From Pedobacter sp. KBW06 (lineage in GTDB: Bacteria > Bacteroidota > Bacteroidia > Sphingobacteriales > Sphingobacteriaceae), in assembly GCF_003852525.1 (NCBI RefSeq), contig NZ_QAJL01000002.1:252970-316969 (forward strand): DNA of 64,000 nt, given 5' to 3'. Below, in pieces: positions 1 to 7,771 of the stretch. Position 1 is the first letter of the stretch. Each line of letters begins with the position of its first letter. Under the pieces are notes generated by a model. The model saw only the letters and a list, made by a program, of their open reading frames with translations. It searched no databases and was not told where the DNA came from. The position numbers and the translations under genes are program-made.

Positions 1-52
1 TTGCGACAACAGAGTTACAGTCTGTCCCATTTGGCCACTCTGGTATCCCCCC
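1..52 (-). tRNA. tRNA-Tyr (GTA), 3' part outside the window
   Basis: On the minus strand the 5' acceptor GGGGGGA begins at 52, followed by TA, a D arm with CCAG and GGCCAAATGGG, and the anticodon arm ACAGA-CTGTAAC-TCTGT, which gives anticodon GTA. The long variable arm typical of bacterial tRNA-Tyr starts just before the window edge, so the variable arm, T arm and 3' acceptor are missing. It lies 41 nt downstream of tRNA-Thr on the same strand. In Bacteroidota such a Thr-Tyr pair commonly leads a tRNA cluster in front of tuf; that continuation is inferred. Confidence 0.9.
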
Positions 53-93
53 GCTTTTATCTTGCCAATACTTTACAGTACCGAAGTTAAAAG

Positions 94-166
<73 letters not shown>

Positions 167-319
167 TTATATCATTCATTGCTGATGGTTGAGCAATGAT
201 TTTTATTATGTTTAATCTTTCACAGAACTTTCCGAATCTTTTAAGAGAAACGCCCTCTCTGATTGGGATTGCAAATGTACACGAATTTTAATACGATCCA
301 AAATTATTTTCAAAAAAAA

Positions 320-342
320 TTGGCGGGTTTTAGTCCCGCCAA
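320..342 (-). terminator. Rho-independent terminator after hpf
   Basis: Stem TTGGCGGG / CCCGCCAA with a 7-nt loop, followed on the minus strand by a run of eight T. It lies 31 nt beyond the hpf stop codon and separates the xerC-hpf unit from the tRNA genes. Confidence 0.85.
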
Positions 343-373
343 CCTTTTTATTAAAAACGCTTAAAATATCCTC

Positions 374-721
374 CTAATAATCAGATACTTCGTCTGCATT
401 TAAAATTGCTTTATGTTCACTTAATTTTTCTCTCGTCTTGTCTTTATGTTTGGTAATTTGTTTTCTCAGGGACTCAATTGCCAAATCCGTCGCCTCTTCA
501 AAAGTTTTACATTGCTCCTTTGCGAACATCGTAACACCCGGAACGATCAGTTTGATCTCACTTATTTTATTTGCCTCATCATCTACATTCTCTAATTTCA
601 AATAGACCTCTCCACTAATAATCTGGTCAAAGAACTGATCTAACTTATCAACTTTCTTCTGAATAAACTCTAACAACTTCTGGTCTGCATTGAAATGGAT
701 CGATTGAACTGTAATTTTCAT
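374..721 (-). CDS. hpf: Ribosome hibernation-promoting factor, short form (HPF/RaiA family)
   Basis: This 115-residue protein has the N-terminal HPF/RaiA fold: MKITVQSIHFNADQKLLEFI, then acidic beta strands and a basic helix near residues 60-100. Short HPFs bind the decoding channel of the 30S subunit in starved or stationary cells and promote inactive 100S dimers or protect 70S ribosomes. The C-terminal dimerisation domain of long HPF is absent, which is common in Bacteroidota. It starts 14 nt after the xerC stop codon, so the two are probably co-transcribed. A terminator follows. The family assignment is firm; whether it dimerises ribosomes or only blocks them cannot be told from sequence. 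Confidence 0.93.
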   Translation of the reverse strand: MKITVQSIHFNADQKLLEFIQKKVDKLDQFFDQIISGEVYLKLENVDDEANKISEIKLIVPGVTMFAKEQCKTFEEATDLAIESLRKQITKHKDKTREKLSEHKAILNADEVSDY

Positions 722-735
722 TGTTTCCTCCTTTT

Positions 736-1620
736 TTATGCCTTTGGATGGGCTTGTTTATATATTGATTTTAATCTTTCTACGGAGTTATGGGTATATA
801 CCTGGGTTGCCGCCAGGCTGGCATGCCCCAATAACTCTTTTATTGCATTTAAATCTGCACCCCTGTTCAACAGGCTTGTTGCGTATGAATGACGCAATAC
901 ATGCGGACTCTTTTTATCCTGTGTGGATACATTTGTCAAATAACTCGTCACTATTCTATAGATGAGCTTGGTATAAGCAGGAGCTCCTTTATCTGTAACG
1001 ATCAAGACCCCCGTTTTGTTATTAAAATTCTGTAACGTTTTCAAGTCAATATAAGCTTTCATCTGATCTCCAAGGACTTTGCCTATCGGAATAATCCGTT
1101 CTTTATTCCTTTTTCCCAAAACCCGGACCGTAGCCCCGTAAAAATCAATATCCGATTCTTTCAGCGACAACAGTTCGGCCAAACGCATACCGGTCCCAAA
1201 TAAGGTTTCGATCACCACCTTATCACGTACAGAAGGGAAAGTATCATCAAAAAATGCCCCGGAGTCCAGCAGGACATCCAGCTTCTGGTCGTCCACAAAT
1301 ACAGGAAGTCGTTTGGGTACTTTAGGCGCCTTTACAAGCGTCATCGGGTTTGAAGCGATCAAACCTTCACGGGAAAGGTATTTATAGAAACTGCGAAGCG
1401 TAGAGAGCTTCCTTCCTACAGAATTCTCAGAAACATGATCCTCCAGAAGGGCCACCATGAAATTTCTTACATGAACATGCCCTGCTTCATTAAGGGGCAA
1501 TTCAAATGTTTGCAGCAGGTATTCACTAAACTGCAACAAGTCTGTTTTGTAAGACTGAATGGTATGTGGAGAATAACGCTTCTCGTGCTGGAGATATGTC
1601 AGGAATTGAGCAACAATCAT
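736..1620 (-). CDS. xerC: Xer-type tyrosine recombinase
   Basis: This 294-residue site-specific recombinase has the usual XerC/XerD length. Residues 1-85 form the SAM-like core-binding domain (starting MIVAQFLTYLQHEKRYSPHT) and the catalytic domain follows from about 105. All six catalytic positions are visible: R146 (GTGMRLAELL), K170 (LGKRNKERI), H240 and R243 (HVLRHSYATSLL), H266 (LLGHASLA) and Y275 (QVYTH). Xer proteins resolve chromosome dimers at dif during division. The housekeeping neighbours (rpsU upstream, hpf downstream) and the absence of mobile-element genes argue for the cellular Xer rather than a phage integrase. Calling it XerC rather than XerD is inference, because the two cannot be separated here by eye. 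Confidence 0.88.
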   Translation of the reverse strand: MIVAQFLTYLQHEKRYSPHTIQSYKTDLLQFSEYLLQTFELPLNEAGHVHVRNFMVALLEDHVSENSVGRKLSTLRSFYKYLSREGLIASNPMTLVKAPKVPKRLPVFVDDQKLDVLLDSGAFFDDTFPSVRDKVVIETLFGTGMRLAELLSLKESDIDFYGATVRVLGKRNKERIIPIGKVLGDQMKAYIDLKTLQNFNNKTGVLIVTDKGAPAYTKLIYRIVTSYLTNVSTQDKKSPHVLRHSYATSLLNRGADLNAIKELLGHASLAATQVYTHNSVERLKSIYKQAHPKA

Positions 1621-1702
1621 AAAAACTATTTGTATGACACGATTAAGTGAATATACAAAACATAGCTCAGCTAATTGTTTTTATTTTAACATAAAAAATA
1701 AA

Positions 1703-1733
1703 AAAGCGCTATCGGGTTTACCGACAGCGCTTT
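1703..1733 (-). terminator. Terminator after rpsU
   Basis: Stem AAAGCGCT-a-TCGG / CCGA-c-AGCGCTTT with one mismatch, followed on the minus strand by T-rich sequence. It lies 24 nt beyond the rpsU stop and separates rpsU transcription from xerC. Confidence 0.85.
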
Positions 1734-1757
1734 AATATCATTTAAACTTTTCAGAAA

Positions 1758-1952
1758 CTATACAGTTCCTTCAAGTTGCATGTTTTGCTTGTAAATTGCA
1801 TGTTTAACTAGTGTACGACGAGCTACAGATTTTTTCTCATAAGCTTGGCGGCTACGTAATTCTCTTAACACACCTGTTTTTTCGAATTTCTTCTTGAAAC
1901 GTTTTAAGGCTTTATCCAGTGATTCGCCGTCTTTAATATTAATGATAATCAT
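1758..1952 (-). CDS. rpsU: 30S ribosomal protein S21 (bS21)
   Basis: This 64-residue basic protein begins MIIINIKDGESLDKALKRFK and has the S21 signature of Arg/Lys-rich helices (KKKFEKTGVLRELRSRQAYE). bS21 sits on the 30S platform near the 3' end of 16S rRNA. In Bacteroidota it takes part in hiding the anti-Shine-Dalgarno sequence, so most mRNAs lack a functional SD. Here the gene has its own promoter, a strong SD and its own terminator, so it is a single-gene unit. The SD is described separately because it suggests autoregulation. Confidence 0.97.
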   Translation of the reverse strand: MIIINIKDGESLDKALKRFKKKFEKTGVLRELRSRQAYEKKSVARRTLVKHAIYKQNMQLEGTV

Positions 1953-1962
1953 AACGTAATAT

Positions 1963-1972
1963 ACCCCCTTTC
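1963..1972 (-). promoter_or_regulatory. Extended Shine-Dalgarno of rpsU
   Basis: The minus strand reads GAAAGGGGGT ending 10 nt before the rpsU ATG. Against the conserved 16S 3' tail (ACCUCCUUUC) all ten positions can pair, nine as Watson-Crick pairs and one as G-U. Most other genes in this window have no such match. In Flavobacterium johnsoniae rpsU is reported to use a strong SD read preferentially by ribosomes lacking bS21, giving feedback control; the same is inferred here. Confidence 0.8.
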
Positions 1973-1988
1973 GTTGTTTTTAGGACCG

Positions 1989-2018
1989 CAAAGATAGGGC
2001 TTTGTTTTGAGAATCAAA
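1989..2018 (-). promoter_or_regulatory. rpsU promoter
   Basis: On the minus strand a perfect Bacteroidota -7 element, TATCTTTG, lies at 1996-1989. A -33 TTTG lies at 2018-2015, 18 nt upstream. The predicted transcript starts near 1982, about 30 nt before the start codon, so the strong SD occupies the middle of a short leader. Confidence 0.75.
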
Positions 2019-2091
2019 ACAATAAGTGTAAATTTATTAAAAACAAACCTCCTATATATAATGTATATGTTTAGGACTTATCTAATTACCT

Positions 2092-2463
2092 ATGAAATCA
2101 AAGAAAACGCTTTTTATCATCCTTGGCGTACTCATCCTTATTCTTGCAGGATTCTTTTACTTCCGTTACAACTTTGTCCTGGGAGAAGGCGTTAAGGCCG
2201 GAGAGCTCAATTATGTAGTAAAGAAAGGATATCTCTTTAAAACCTATGAAGGAAAGCTCATCCAGGCCGGGATCCGTTCCAAACAAACCGGCAATATTCA
2301 ATCTAATGAATTCGAGTTCTCAGTAGAGGACAAAGCCATCGCAGAAAAAATGATGCTGAACAGCGGTAAAGTTTTTGAACTGCGCTATAAAGAATATATC
2401 GGCGCTTTGCCATGGAGAGGATATAGCCCGTTTGTGGTCTATGAGATCATTTCCATTAAATAA
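2092..2463 (+). CDS. Small membrane-anchored protein of unknown function
   Basis: This 123-residue protein has one N-terminal transmembrane or uncleaved signal segment at about residues 6-24 (LFIILGVLILILAGFFYF). About 100 mostly beta-structured residues follow on the outer side (AGELNYVVKKGYLFKTYEGK and GALPWRGYSPFVVYEI). Similar short proteins are conserved in Bacteroidota and some databases label them 6-phosphogluconate dehydrogenase. Nothing here supports that: there is no nucleotide-binding fold and the protein is a quarter of the enzyme's length. It is a single gene between rpsU and an acyl-CoA dehydrogenase, followed by a terminator. Function unknown. Confidence 0.85.
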   Translation: MKSKKTLFIILGVLILILAGFFYFRYNFVLGEGVKAGELNYVVKKGYLFKTYEGKLIQAGIRSKQTGNIQSNEFEFSVEDKAIAEKMMLNSGKVFELRYKEYIGALPWRGYSPFVVYEIISIK

Positions 2464-2472
2464 TCCATAAAA

Positions 2473-2502
2473 AATCCGGTGACCATCTCTGGTCACCGGA
2501 TT
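2473..2502 (+). terminator. Terminator between convergent genes
   Basis: A perfect 13-bp stem (AATCCGGTGACCA / TGGTCACCGGATT) with a 4-nt loop, followed by T-rich sequence on the plus strand and preceded by A-rich sequence. It can therefore serve both the small membrane protein gene and the convergent acyl-CoA dehydrogenase gene. Confidence 0.88.
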
Positions 2503-2556
2503 CCGTTTTTGGTTATATTTGGTTAGAATATGCGGTTTAGAACAGGAAGGTACGAA

Positions 2557-3729
2557 TTAATCTTTTAAAACTTCCCTTGCTATTACAATTTTTTGTATTT
2601 CTGACGTTCCTTCTCCAATAGTACACAATTTACTGTCCCTGTAATACTTCTCTACCGGGAAATCTTTAGTGTATCCGTAACCACCGAAGATCTGTACTGC
2701 CTCTGTGGCACACCTTACAGAAACTTCTGAGGCGAAATATTTAGCCATCGCTGATTCCTTGGTCATCGGTAATCCGCGGTTCTTTAAATCTGCAGCCTGA
2801 CGGATCAGCAAATCTGCGGCTTCGATCTCTGTCGCCATATCTGCCAGTTTAAAACTGATTCCCTGAAAGTTCGCAATCGGCTGTCCAAACTGATGACGTT
2901 CTTTTGCGTATTGAAGTGCGGCTTCATAAGCACCTTTAGCAATTCCTAAAGATAAAGCTGCAATAGAGATTCTTCCTCCATCCAATACTTTCATGGCCTG
3001 TTTAAATCCTTCGCCAACATTTCCAAGCAGGTTTTCTTTAGGCACCCTGCAATTGTCGAAAATCATTTCTGTAGTCTCCGAAGCACGCATGCCCAGTTTA
3101 TTCTCTTTTTTACCGGCAGAAAAACCAGGAGTACCGCGTTCTACTACGATCGCAGAAATTCCTTTTGAGCTGCCTTTCTCTCCGGTACGAACCATCACAA
3201 CAGCAATATCACCTGATTTACCATGGGTAATCCAGTTTTTTGCACCATTGATCACATATTCATCTCCATCAAGTGTAGCGGTTGTCATCATGCGCAAAGC
3301 ATCAGAACCGGTATTCGCTTCTGTCAGCCCCCATGCACCAATCCATTCCGCAGTAGCCAGTTTAGGCAACCATCTATGTTTTTGTTCTTCATTCGCAAAA
3401 GCTAAAATATGACCTGTACATAAGGAATTGTGTGCTGCCAGAGATAAACCGATAGAACCACAAACCTTAGCTACTTCTACAATCACATCTACATACTCCT
3501 GGTATCCAAAACCAGAACCACCGTAAATTTCAGGGACCAATACGCCCATCAATCCCAGCTCACCTAATTTCTTAAAAACCTCAACCGGAAAATGTTGAGC
3601 TTCATCCCATTCCATTACATTGGCACGAATATTCTTTTCAGCAAAATCTTTTACCATCTTCCTGATCATCTCCTGATTTTCTGAGATACTGAAGTTGTAT
3701 CCTACAGAACTATCCATCATTTCTAACAT
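2557..3729 (-). CDS. Acyl-CoA dehydrogenase (SCAD-like)
   Basis: This 390-residue FAD enzyme oxidises acyl-CoA to trans-2-enoyl-CoA, passing electrons to ETF. The three family domains are present: N-terminal helices (about 10-125), a beta domain with WIGAWGLTEANTGSDA (about 130-240), and C-terminal helices with FGGYGYTKDFPVEKYYRD. The catalytic base is E373 in IGEGTSEIQ, the SCAD/MCAD position. The substrate is probably a short or branched acyl-CoA; this is inferred from overall resemblance. It is a single gene with no beta-oxidation partners next to it. The start could be M1, M4 or M5. A 200-nt spacer separates it from the divergent ATPase gene. Confidence 0.93.
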   Translation of the reverse strand: MLEMMDSSVGYNFSISENQEMIRKMVKDFAEKNIRANVMEWDEAQHFPVEVFKKLGELGLMGVLVPEIYGGSGFGYQEYVDVIVEVAKVCGSIGLSLAAHNSLCTGHILAFANEEQKHRWLPKLATAEWIGAWGLTEANTGSDALRMMTTATLDGDEYVINGAKNWITHGKSGDIAVVMVRTGEKGSSKGISAIVVERGTPGFSAGKKENKLGMRASETTEMIFDNCRVPKENLLGNVGEGFKQAMKVLDGGRISIAALSLGIAKGAYEAALQYAKERHQFGQPIANFQGISFKLADMATEIEAADLLIRQAADLKNRGLPMTKESAMAKYFASEVSVRCATEAVQIFGGYGYTKDFPVEKYYRDSKLCTIGEGTSEIQKIVIAREVLKD

Positions 3730-3928
3730 ATCTTATTGTTTGAATTTGGGCAATTATAATGATTTAAAACCAGAGCAACAGCAGTTGAAAATTCGCCTGA
3801 TGATAGAACGAAACGGTATTTAGTTCATTAACCGTATCGCTTCATTTTTAAGGAAAACAAATGAGCGGAGAAAGTTTTTTTATTTTTTTTATTTTAGTTT
3901 TGAAAAATATCTGAAAAGAAGCGTAATC

Positions 3929-4975
3929 ATGAGATTTATTACCAGAAAAGATGTCCTTTTACAAATAAAAAGAGACCTTATTGGAAAAGATGCTTACCGT
4001 GGGGTAACGTTAACCTATTCCTGGATGGCCAATCAGTTCGGACATTTTTCCCTCGGGTTTATCCCCACCTTTATCCTATATAAGATTTTAACGTCAAAAA
4101 CAGAAATGACACAAGTAGAGATCTGGTCTCCGCTGATCATCTGGGGATGCTGGATCTTGTTTGAACTGTATAATTTTCTTGGACCGCTCCTGCTCAACGT
4201 CCCCGTAAAAAAAACGACTTCCGGAAAAAAGACCTACATCTTTAACCCGGAGTGGGCGAATGTCACTTTCGATACCCTTACCGACCTTTGTTTCTTTGGA
4301 ATTGGTGCCCTGGCCTGCAGCCTGATCTGTCTCTATTCCCTGCCCATCATGATCGGATTTATCATTTTATGCCTGCTTTCCCTTTACCCTTCCTATTACT
4401 GGTACTCGACAAAGATGCACCTGCAAAATGCGGGATACCCTTTCCAGCTTAGGCTCAGCCAATGGAATTTCAATATGCAGGACGAGCATAAAAAGATGAT
4501 CAGTGATTTTTTAAATTGCGAAGAAAAAGGAAAACACCTATTGCTGTTCGGCTCTAAAGGCAGCGGAAAGACCTCTCTTTCCGTAGGAATTGCTACAGAA
4601 ATGTCCATTAGAAACAACCGTTGCAGTTACGTAACTGCTACCAAGCTATTGTCTATGTTTTTTGAGCAAAGTGACCGTAGCAGCCTCTCTCCCGGCTCAT
4701 GGACATGGCATGATTCTTCCCTCCTTGTCATTGACGACATCAATCCCGGCGGGCTCATCAAGAAGGATATTTTAAGGGCAACCTTATTCTATGAATTGCT
4801 CAATAATCCTCAATACGGTCCTTTTAACATCCAGCATATTAAAGCGATGAACATCATCTGGGTGATGGGAAATGAGGAACCTTCAGAAAAGGTGGAAGAT
4901 ACCTGGGAATATCTGCTCGGACTGATAGGCGTACCCGAGTCAGACATCATTACTGTAAATCTGGGAAGTGCTTAG
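3929..4975 (+). CDS. Membrane-anchored P-loop ATPase, unknown function
   Basis: This 348-residue protein has two parts. Residues about 1-160 hold hydrophobic segments (about 36-54, 65-89 and 118-158, the last long enough for two passes). Residues about 175-348 form an AAA/DnaC-like ATPase: Walker A GSKGSGKT at 208-215, Walker B LLVIDD at 265-270, a possible sensor at IIWVMGNEEP, and a substrate-binding-like region SYVTATKLLSMFF. The Walker B region resembles DnaC/IstB loaders, but the membrane region does not belong to that family. A -7 element (TAGTTTTG, 3895-3902) precedes it. Its stop codon abuts that of the convergent PAS-LuxR gene with no spacer. I do not recognise a named family for the whole protein. 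Confidence 0.85.
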   Translation: MRFITRKDVLLQIKRDLIGKDAYRGVTLTYSWMANQFGHFSLGFIPTFILYKILTSKTEMTQVEIWSPLIIWGCWILFELYNFLGPLLLNVPVKKTTSGKKTYIFNPEWANVTFDTLTDLCFFGIGALACSLICLYSLPIMIGFIILCLLSLYPSYYWYSTKMHLQNAGYPFQLRLSQWNFNMQDEHKKMISDFLNCEEKGKHLLLFGSKGSGKTSLSVGIATEMSIRNNRCSYVTATKLLSMFFEQSDRSSLSPGSWTWHDSSLLVIDDINPGGLIKKDILRATLFYELLNNPQYGPFNIQHIKAMNIIWVMGNEEPSEKVEDTWEYLLGLIGVPESDIITVNLGSA

Positions 4976-5803
4976 TTAAGGTAAAATATAATTGTCGTAG
5001 GCAAAGCTCACCAGGTGGGTCAGACTTTTCACATTGAACCGTTTATATAATGGAATGATCCTTTTCTCTATTGCAGAATGCGAAACTTTAAGCGCATGGG
5101 CGATTTCTTTAAAAGAATAGCCTTTCGCTACCAGTTCCAATGCTTCCTTTTCTTTGTTCGAGATCGCGAGGTAGCTAAAGAGGATTTTGTTCAGCTCTTC
5201 TTCAAACTTTTCTTTTTCCGGTCCATAAGCGGCATAACGCATCACCTTTCCAAAAATCAGACTTCTGTTCACCTGAAAACGGCCAATGATCGATTCGATC
5301 TTTCCATTTTCAGAACTGAAAACCCCTACCCTTGCAGAAATAGGAACCTGTGTCCCGTTTTTATGGATCTTTTTCAGCTCAATGGTAAAGCTATACTTTT
5401 CAAGATCCTTTGATTTATGATGAATAAATTTTAAGGCTTTATCGTTTAGCTCATGAGAAAAATGGGCAAATTCCGGCGCAGACATGTTGACAATAGCCAA
5501 CATATTGATTTCATCATCTTTATATCCTAAAACATCTTCCCAACCACTGGCATAAATCATCCGGTTTTGCTTAAAGGAATAGATATACACCGCTTCATCC
5601 GCAAACTTCGGAATGCGCTCATCAAAAAATAGCGCTTCCTCACTTTTCAGATCCGCAGGAACAGCGGTAATAAAAGTCTTGGAATAATCACCAAAATTCT
5701 CTCTCTCTTGCATTTTCATTAGCGTATATTGTTTTTCAATGGTAATGAAGCGATCAGCGCCAGACATTTCGTTATGCGATCTGTAAGATCCTGATGGTTT
5801 CAT
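4976..5803 (-). CDS. PAS domain and LuxR-type HTH transcriptional regulator
   Basis: This 275-residue predicted cytoplasmic regulator has a PAS-like sensor at about residues 65-180 (AVYIYSFKQNRMIYASGWED then SARVGVFSSENGKIESIIGR) and a LuxR/GerE HTH at about 210-270 (LELVAKGYSFKEIAHALKVS and KRFNVKSLTHLV). There is no receiver domain, so control probably comes through the PAS ligand or a partner rather than a phosphorelay. It has no transmembrane segment. It converges on the membrane ATPase gene, and a 436-nt spacer lies upstream. The start is uncertain: M13 or M29 would also fit and would remove a poorly conserved-looking N-terminus. Confidence 0.88.
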   Translation of the reverse strand: MKPSGSYRSHNEMSGADRFITIEKQYTLMKMQERENFGDYSKTFITAVPADLKSEEALFFDERIPKFADEAVYIYSFKQNRMIYASGWEDVLGYKDDEINMLAIVNMSAPEFAHFSHELNDKALKFIHHKSKDLEKYSFTIELKKIHKNGTQVPISARVGVFSSENGKIESIIGRFQVNRSLIFGKVMRYAAYGPEKEKFEEELNKILFSYLAISNKEKEALELVAKGYSFKEIAHALKVSHSAIEKRIIPLYKRFNVKSLTHLVSFAYDNYILP

Positions 5804-6239
5804 TGGAACATGTTATTTTTTACGGTTATGAAGCGATCGTAAGCATGTCCATTATTTTTTTTAAACGGATGCTGATGACGGTTTCATTCGGTCTTTGACA
5901 AATTAAATAATCAAAACTGCGTGTTTTCGCAGTTGATACTCCCCATGTAGTCCTGTAATTTTACGGCAAAATAGAAAAGTAACATAGCTTATCCAAAGTA
6001 TTATTGGGGAAATAAAATTATTCATTCTAAATATAATCACAATGTATCTCAAAAACGTTAACAAATCGTATGTGACTCGGTATTCGATTCTCATACTAAA
6101 GGTCATTGCAGTAGCACTTTTTATATTTTGCTTCTACCAGGCTGCAAAAATTAGCTCTTAATATATCTCCCCCCCTATATTTATGAACATGCAATCCTAA
6201 CCAGTTTAGGGTTGCATTCATACAAATCTCTAAAAAAGA
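5804..6239. other. 436-nt intergenic region
   Basis: This spacer holds the promoter region of the PAS-LuxR gene and the 3' flank of apt. A perfect 7-bp inverted repeat, AACTGCG-tgtttt-CGCAGTT, lies at 5915-5934, about 110 nt upstream of the regulator. It could be an operator or an RNA hairpin. A 39-codon ORF at 6042-6161 is listed separately. No other coding signal is seen. Confidence 0.5.
6042..6161 (+). CDS. Possible 39-residue membrane peptide
   Basis: ATG at 6042 opens a 39-codon frame with a basic N-terminus (MYLKNVNKSYVTRYS) followed by one hydrophobic stretch (ILILKVIAVALFIFCFY) and a polar tail. The layout resembles a single-pass small membrane protein. It lies in a spacer with no competing gene, but no convincing promoter element or SD precedes it and the composition is AT-rich, so chance is a real alternative. 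Confidence 0.25.
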   Translation: MYLKNVNKSYVTRYSILILKVIAVALFIFCFYQAAKISS

Positions 6240-6767
6240 TTAATAGGAAGCTAACGAGCAAACCTTAACTGCGTAAGGACTTAATCGCGTTCTCCCATTT
6301 AAAAAATCCAGACTAATGATAAACGAATATGCAGCTACCTCTGCACCTAGTTGCATCACGAGTTTGGAGGCTGCCACAACGGTCCCTCCTGTAGCCAACA
6401 GATCATCGTGGATCAGGACCCGTTGACCGGCAACCAAAGCATCCTCATGAACTTCAATCGTTGCTGTACCGTATTCCAGATCATAGCTTTGCCGTATGGT
6501 TTTATAAGGCAATTTCCCGGCTTTACGGATAGGAATAAAAGGTACATTTAAAAGCTGTGCCAGTGCAGGTCCAAATAAGAATCCCCTGCTTTCAATTCCT
6601 GCAACCACATCAATCTCTACACCTTTCAATTGTGCAGCTAAAGCCTCAGCGATTTCCAAACAGAGTTTAGGATCTTTCAGGATTGGCGTAATGTCTTTAA
6701 AAATAATTCCCGGTTTTGGGAAATCGTTCACATCGCGGACGGTCTGCTTAATTTTTTCTTCAATCAT
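6240..6767 (-). CDS. apt: Adenine phosphoribosyltransferase
   Basis: This 175-residue cytoplasmic enzyme salvages adenine to AMP using PRPP. The family landmarks are present: N-terminal FPKPGIIFKDITPIL, the VVAGIESRGFLFGPALA segment, and the PRPP-binding motif VLIHDDLLATGGT at 117-129. The length is normal. It starts 2 nt after the stop of the upstream helix-hairpin-helix gene, so the two are very likely co-transcribed and perhaps translationally coupled. Confidence 0.96.
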   Translation of the reverse strand: MIEEKIKQTVRDVNDFPKPGIIFKDITPILKDPKLCLEIAEALAAQLKGVEIDVVAGIESRGFLFGPALAQLLNVPFIPIRKAGKLPYKTIRQSYDLEYGTATIEVHEDALVAGQRVLIHDDLLATGGTVVAASKLVMQLGAEVAAYSFIISLDFLNGRTRLSPYAVKVCSLASY

Positions 6768-6769
6768 CG

Positions 6770-7693
6770 TTAAAAAGTAAGATAAGGGGCCAGCCTCCCT
6801 ATAATTTCAGGCGTTAAAATGGCAACCTTATTTAAGTCGGCAATATTACTATAATTTCCGTGTTGTTTTCTATATTGTATCAGTGCATTTACTTGTTTAT
6901 AACGGATATAGGGATTGGACTTAAAATCTGCAAGCTCTGCGGTATTGATATTGATCTTTTTCAGCTTGTCCGGATCTACACTCACCTGATTTTTAACCTC
7001 ATTATATTTAAGGGAATCTATTCCAAACACCTCCATCAGCTGTTCCTTTTTATAGAACCCACCGATTCTTTCCCTATAGGCAACAATTCTTCTGGCGAAA
7101 ACCTTTCCTATGCCTTTAATCTGATCCAACTCCAGGGTATCTGCTGCATTCAGCTCTATCAGTATCGGCTTCAATTCTTTAGGGCCGGAAGCCTGTGAGC
7201 CAGGCTTAACTCCAGTGTTTTGCAGTACCTGATGTGCTGTTTCTGCAATCTGCACATAAGGTTCCAGCAGGTGATACAACTCAGGACTAATGGTATACAT
7301 CTTTTGCAAATCCGCTTTCTTACGAAAGACTCCTCCTTTCAACCGGTAATTTAAAATCGCCTGGGCCTGCTTTTCCGATAAACCCAGCTTTTGCCAGTCA
7401 TGGATGTCAATGACATTGGGATCAAAATAAAATAATACAGATTTTCTTTTTTTGGGATAATCCCTTACGGAAAAATTTCGGGGCTCCGGTTTTTTGTCCT
7501 CTTCTGATGGATTGGCCATGGCAAATTTCAGCACAGCCAGCTGTTCTTCGGCTGTGGGAAGCTCCTGAGGCCTTAAGGCCCGATAAACCATAGGAAATAC
7601 AAAAACTCCGGCCAGGAGAATCAGCAAAACCATCAGGCCATTAAATTCCTTTCTGGAAAATTCAAAGTAGTTATTTAGCCATTTTCTCATCAC
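6770..7693 (-). CDS. Membrane-anchored ComEA-like helix-hairpin-helix protein
   Basis: This 307-residue protein has an N-terminal transmembrane anchor at about 18-38 (GLMVLLILLAGVFVFPMVYR), an acidic/proline linker, and three helix-hairpin-helix modules. These are at about 115-165 (KLGLSEKQAQAILNYRLKGG), 178-240 (IKGIGKVFARRIVAYRERIG) and 243-307. ComEA proteins bind double-stranded DNA on the outer face of the cytoplasmic membrane during uptake. The anchored form with repeated HhH modules is common in Bacteroidota, and a role in DNA uptake or envelope DNA binding is inferred. No other competence gene is nearby. Translation may start at M1 or M2. apt follows after 2 nt. Confidence 0.85.
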   Translation of the reverse strand: MMRKWLNNYFEFSRKEFNGLMVLLILLAGVFVFPMVYRALRPQELPTAEEQLAVLKFAMANPSEEDKKPEPRNFSVRDYPKKRKSVLFYFDPNVIDIHDWQKLGLSEKQAQAILNYRLKGGVFRKKADLQKMYTISPELYHLLEPYVQIAETAHQVLQNTGVKPGSQASGPKELKPILIELNAADTLELDQIKGIGKVFARRIVAYRERIGGFYKKEQLMEVFGIDSLKYNEVKNQVSVDPDKLKKININTAELADFKSNPYIRYKQVNALIQYRKQHGNYSNIADLNKVAILTPEIIGRLAPYLTF

Positions 7694-7771
7694 CTGTCTA
7701 ATCTACTTACTGTTATTTAAAAATATAAATCTTATTTTTGAAATTGCTTTATTATTCACAAACAAAATTAA

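Noticed and set aside
273..303. CRISPR arrays or insertion sequences anywhere in the window
   Set aside because: No regularly spaced direct repeats with unique spacers and no transposase gene or terminal inverted-repeat pair were found. This short AT-rich gap between tRNA-Thr and hpf is only a representative stretch.
736..1620. Xer recombinase as a sign of an integrated element
   Set aside because: No integrase-flanking att repeat, no phage or plasmid genes and no tRNA truncation are seen. The gene sits among ribosomal housekeeping genes.
2092..2463. 6-phosphogluconate dehydrogenase label for the small membrane protein
   Set aside because: The protein is 123 residues with a membrane anchor and no Rossmann fold. 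The label, common for its relatives, appears to be a propagated database error.
2993..3412. 139-codon plus-strand frame opposite the acyl-CoA dehydrogenase
   Set aside because: It is antisense to a conserved enzyme with an intact catalytic motif. The composition is Ser/Pro-rich, as is usual for shadow frames, with no independent promoter.
5741..5838. Near-repeat of about 15 bp (GGTAATGAAGCGATC and GGTTATGAAGCGATC) at the start of the PAS-LuxR gene
   Set aside because: There are only two copies, one of them inside the coding region, with no symmetry or phasing. Chance or coding constraint is enough unless the start codon is shown to be further downstream.
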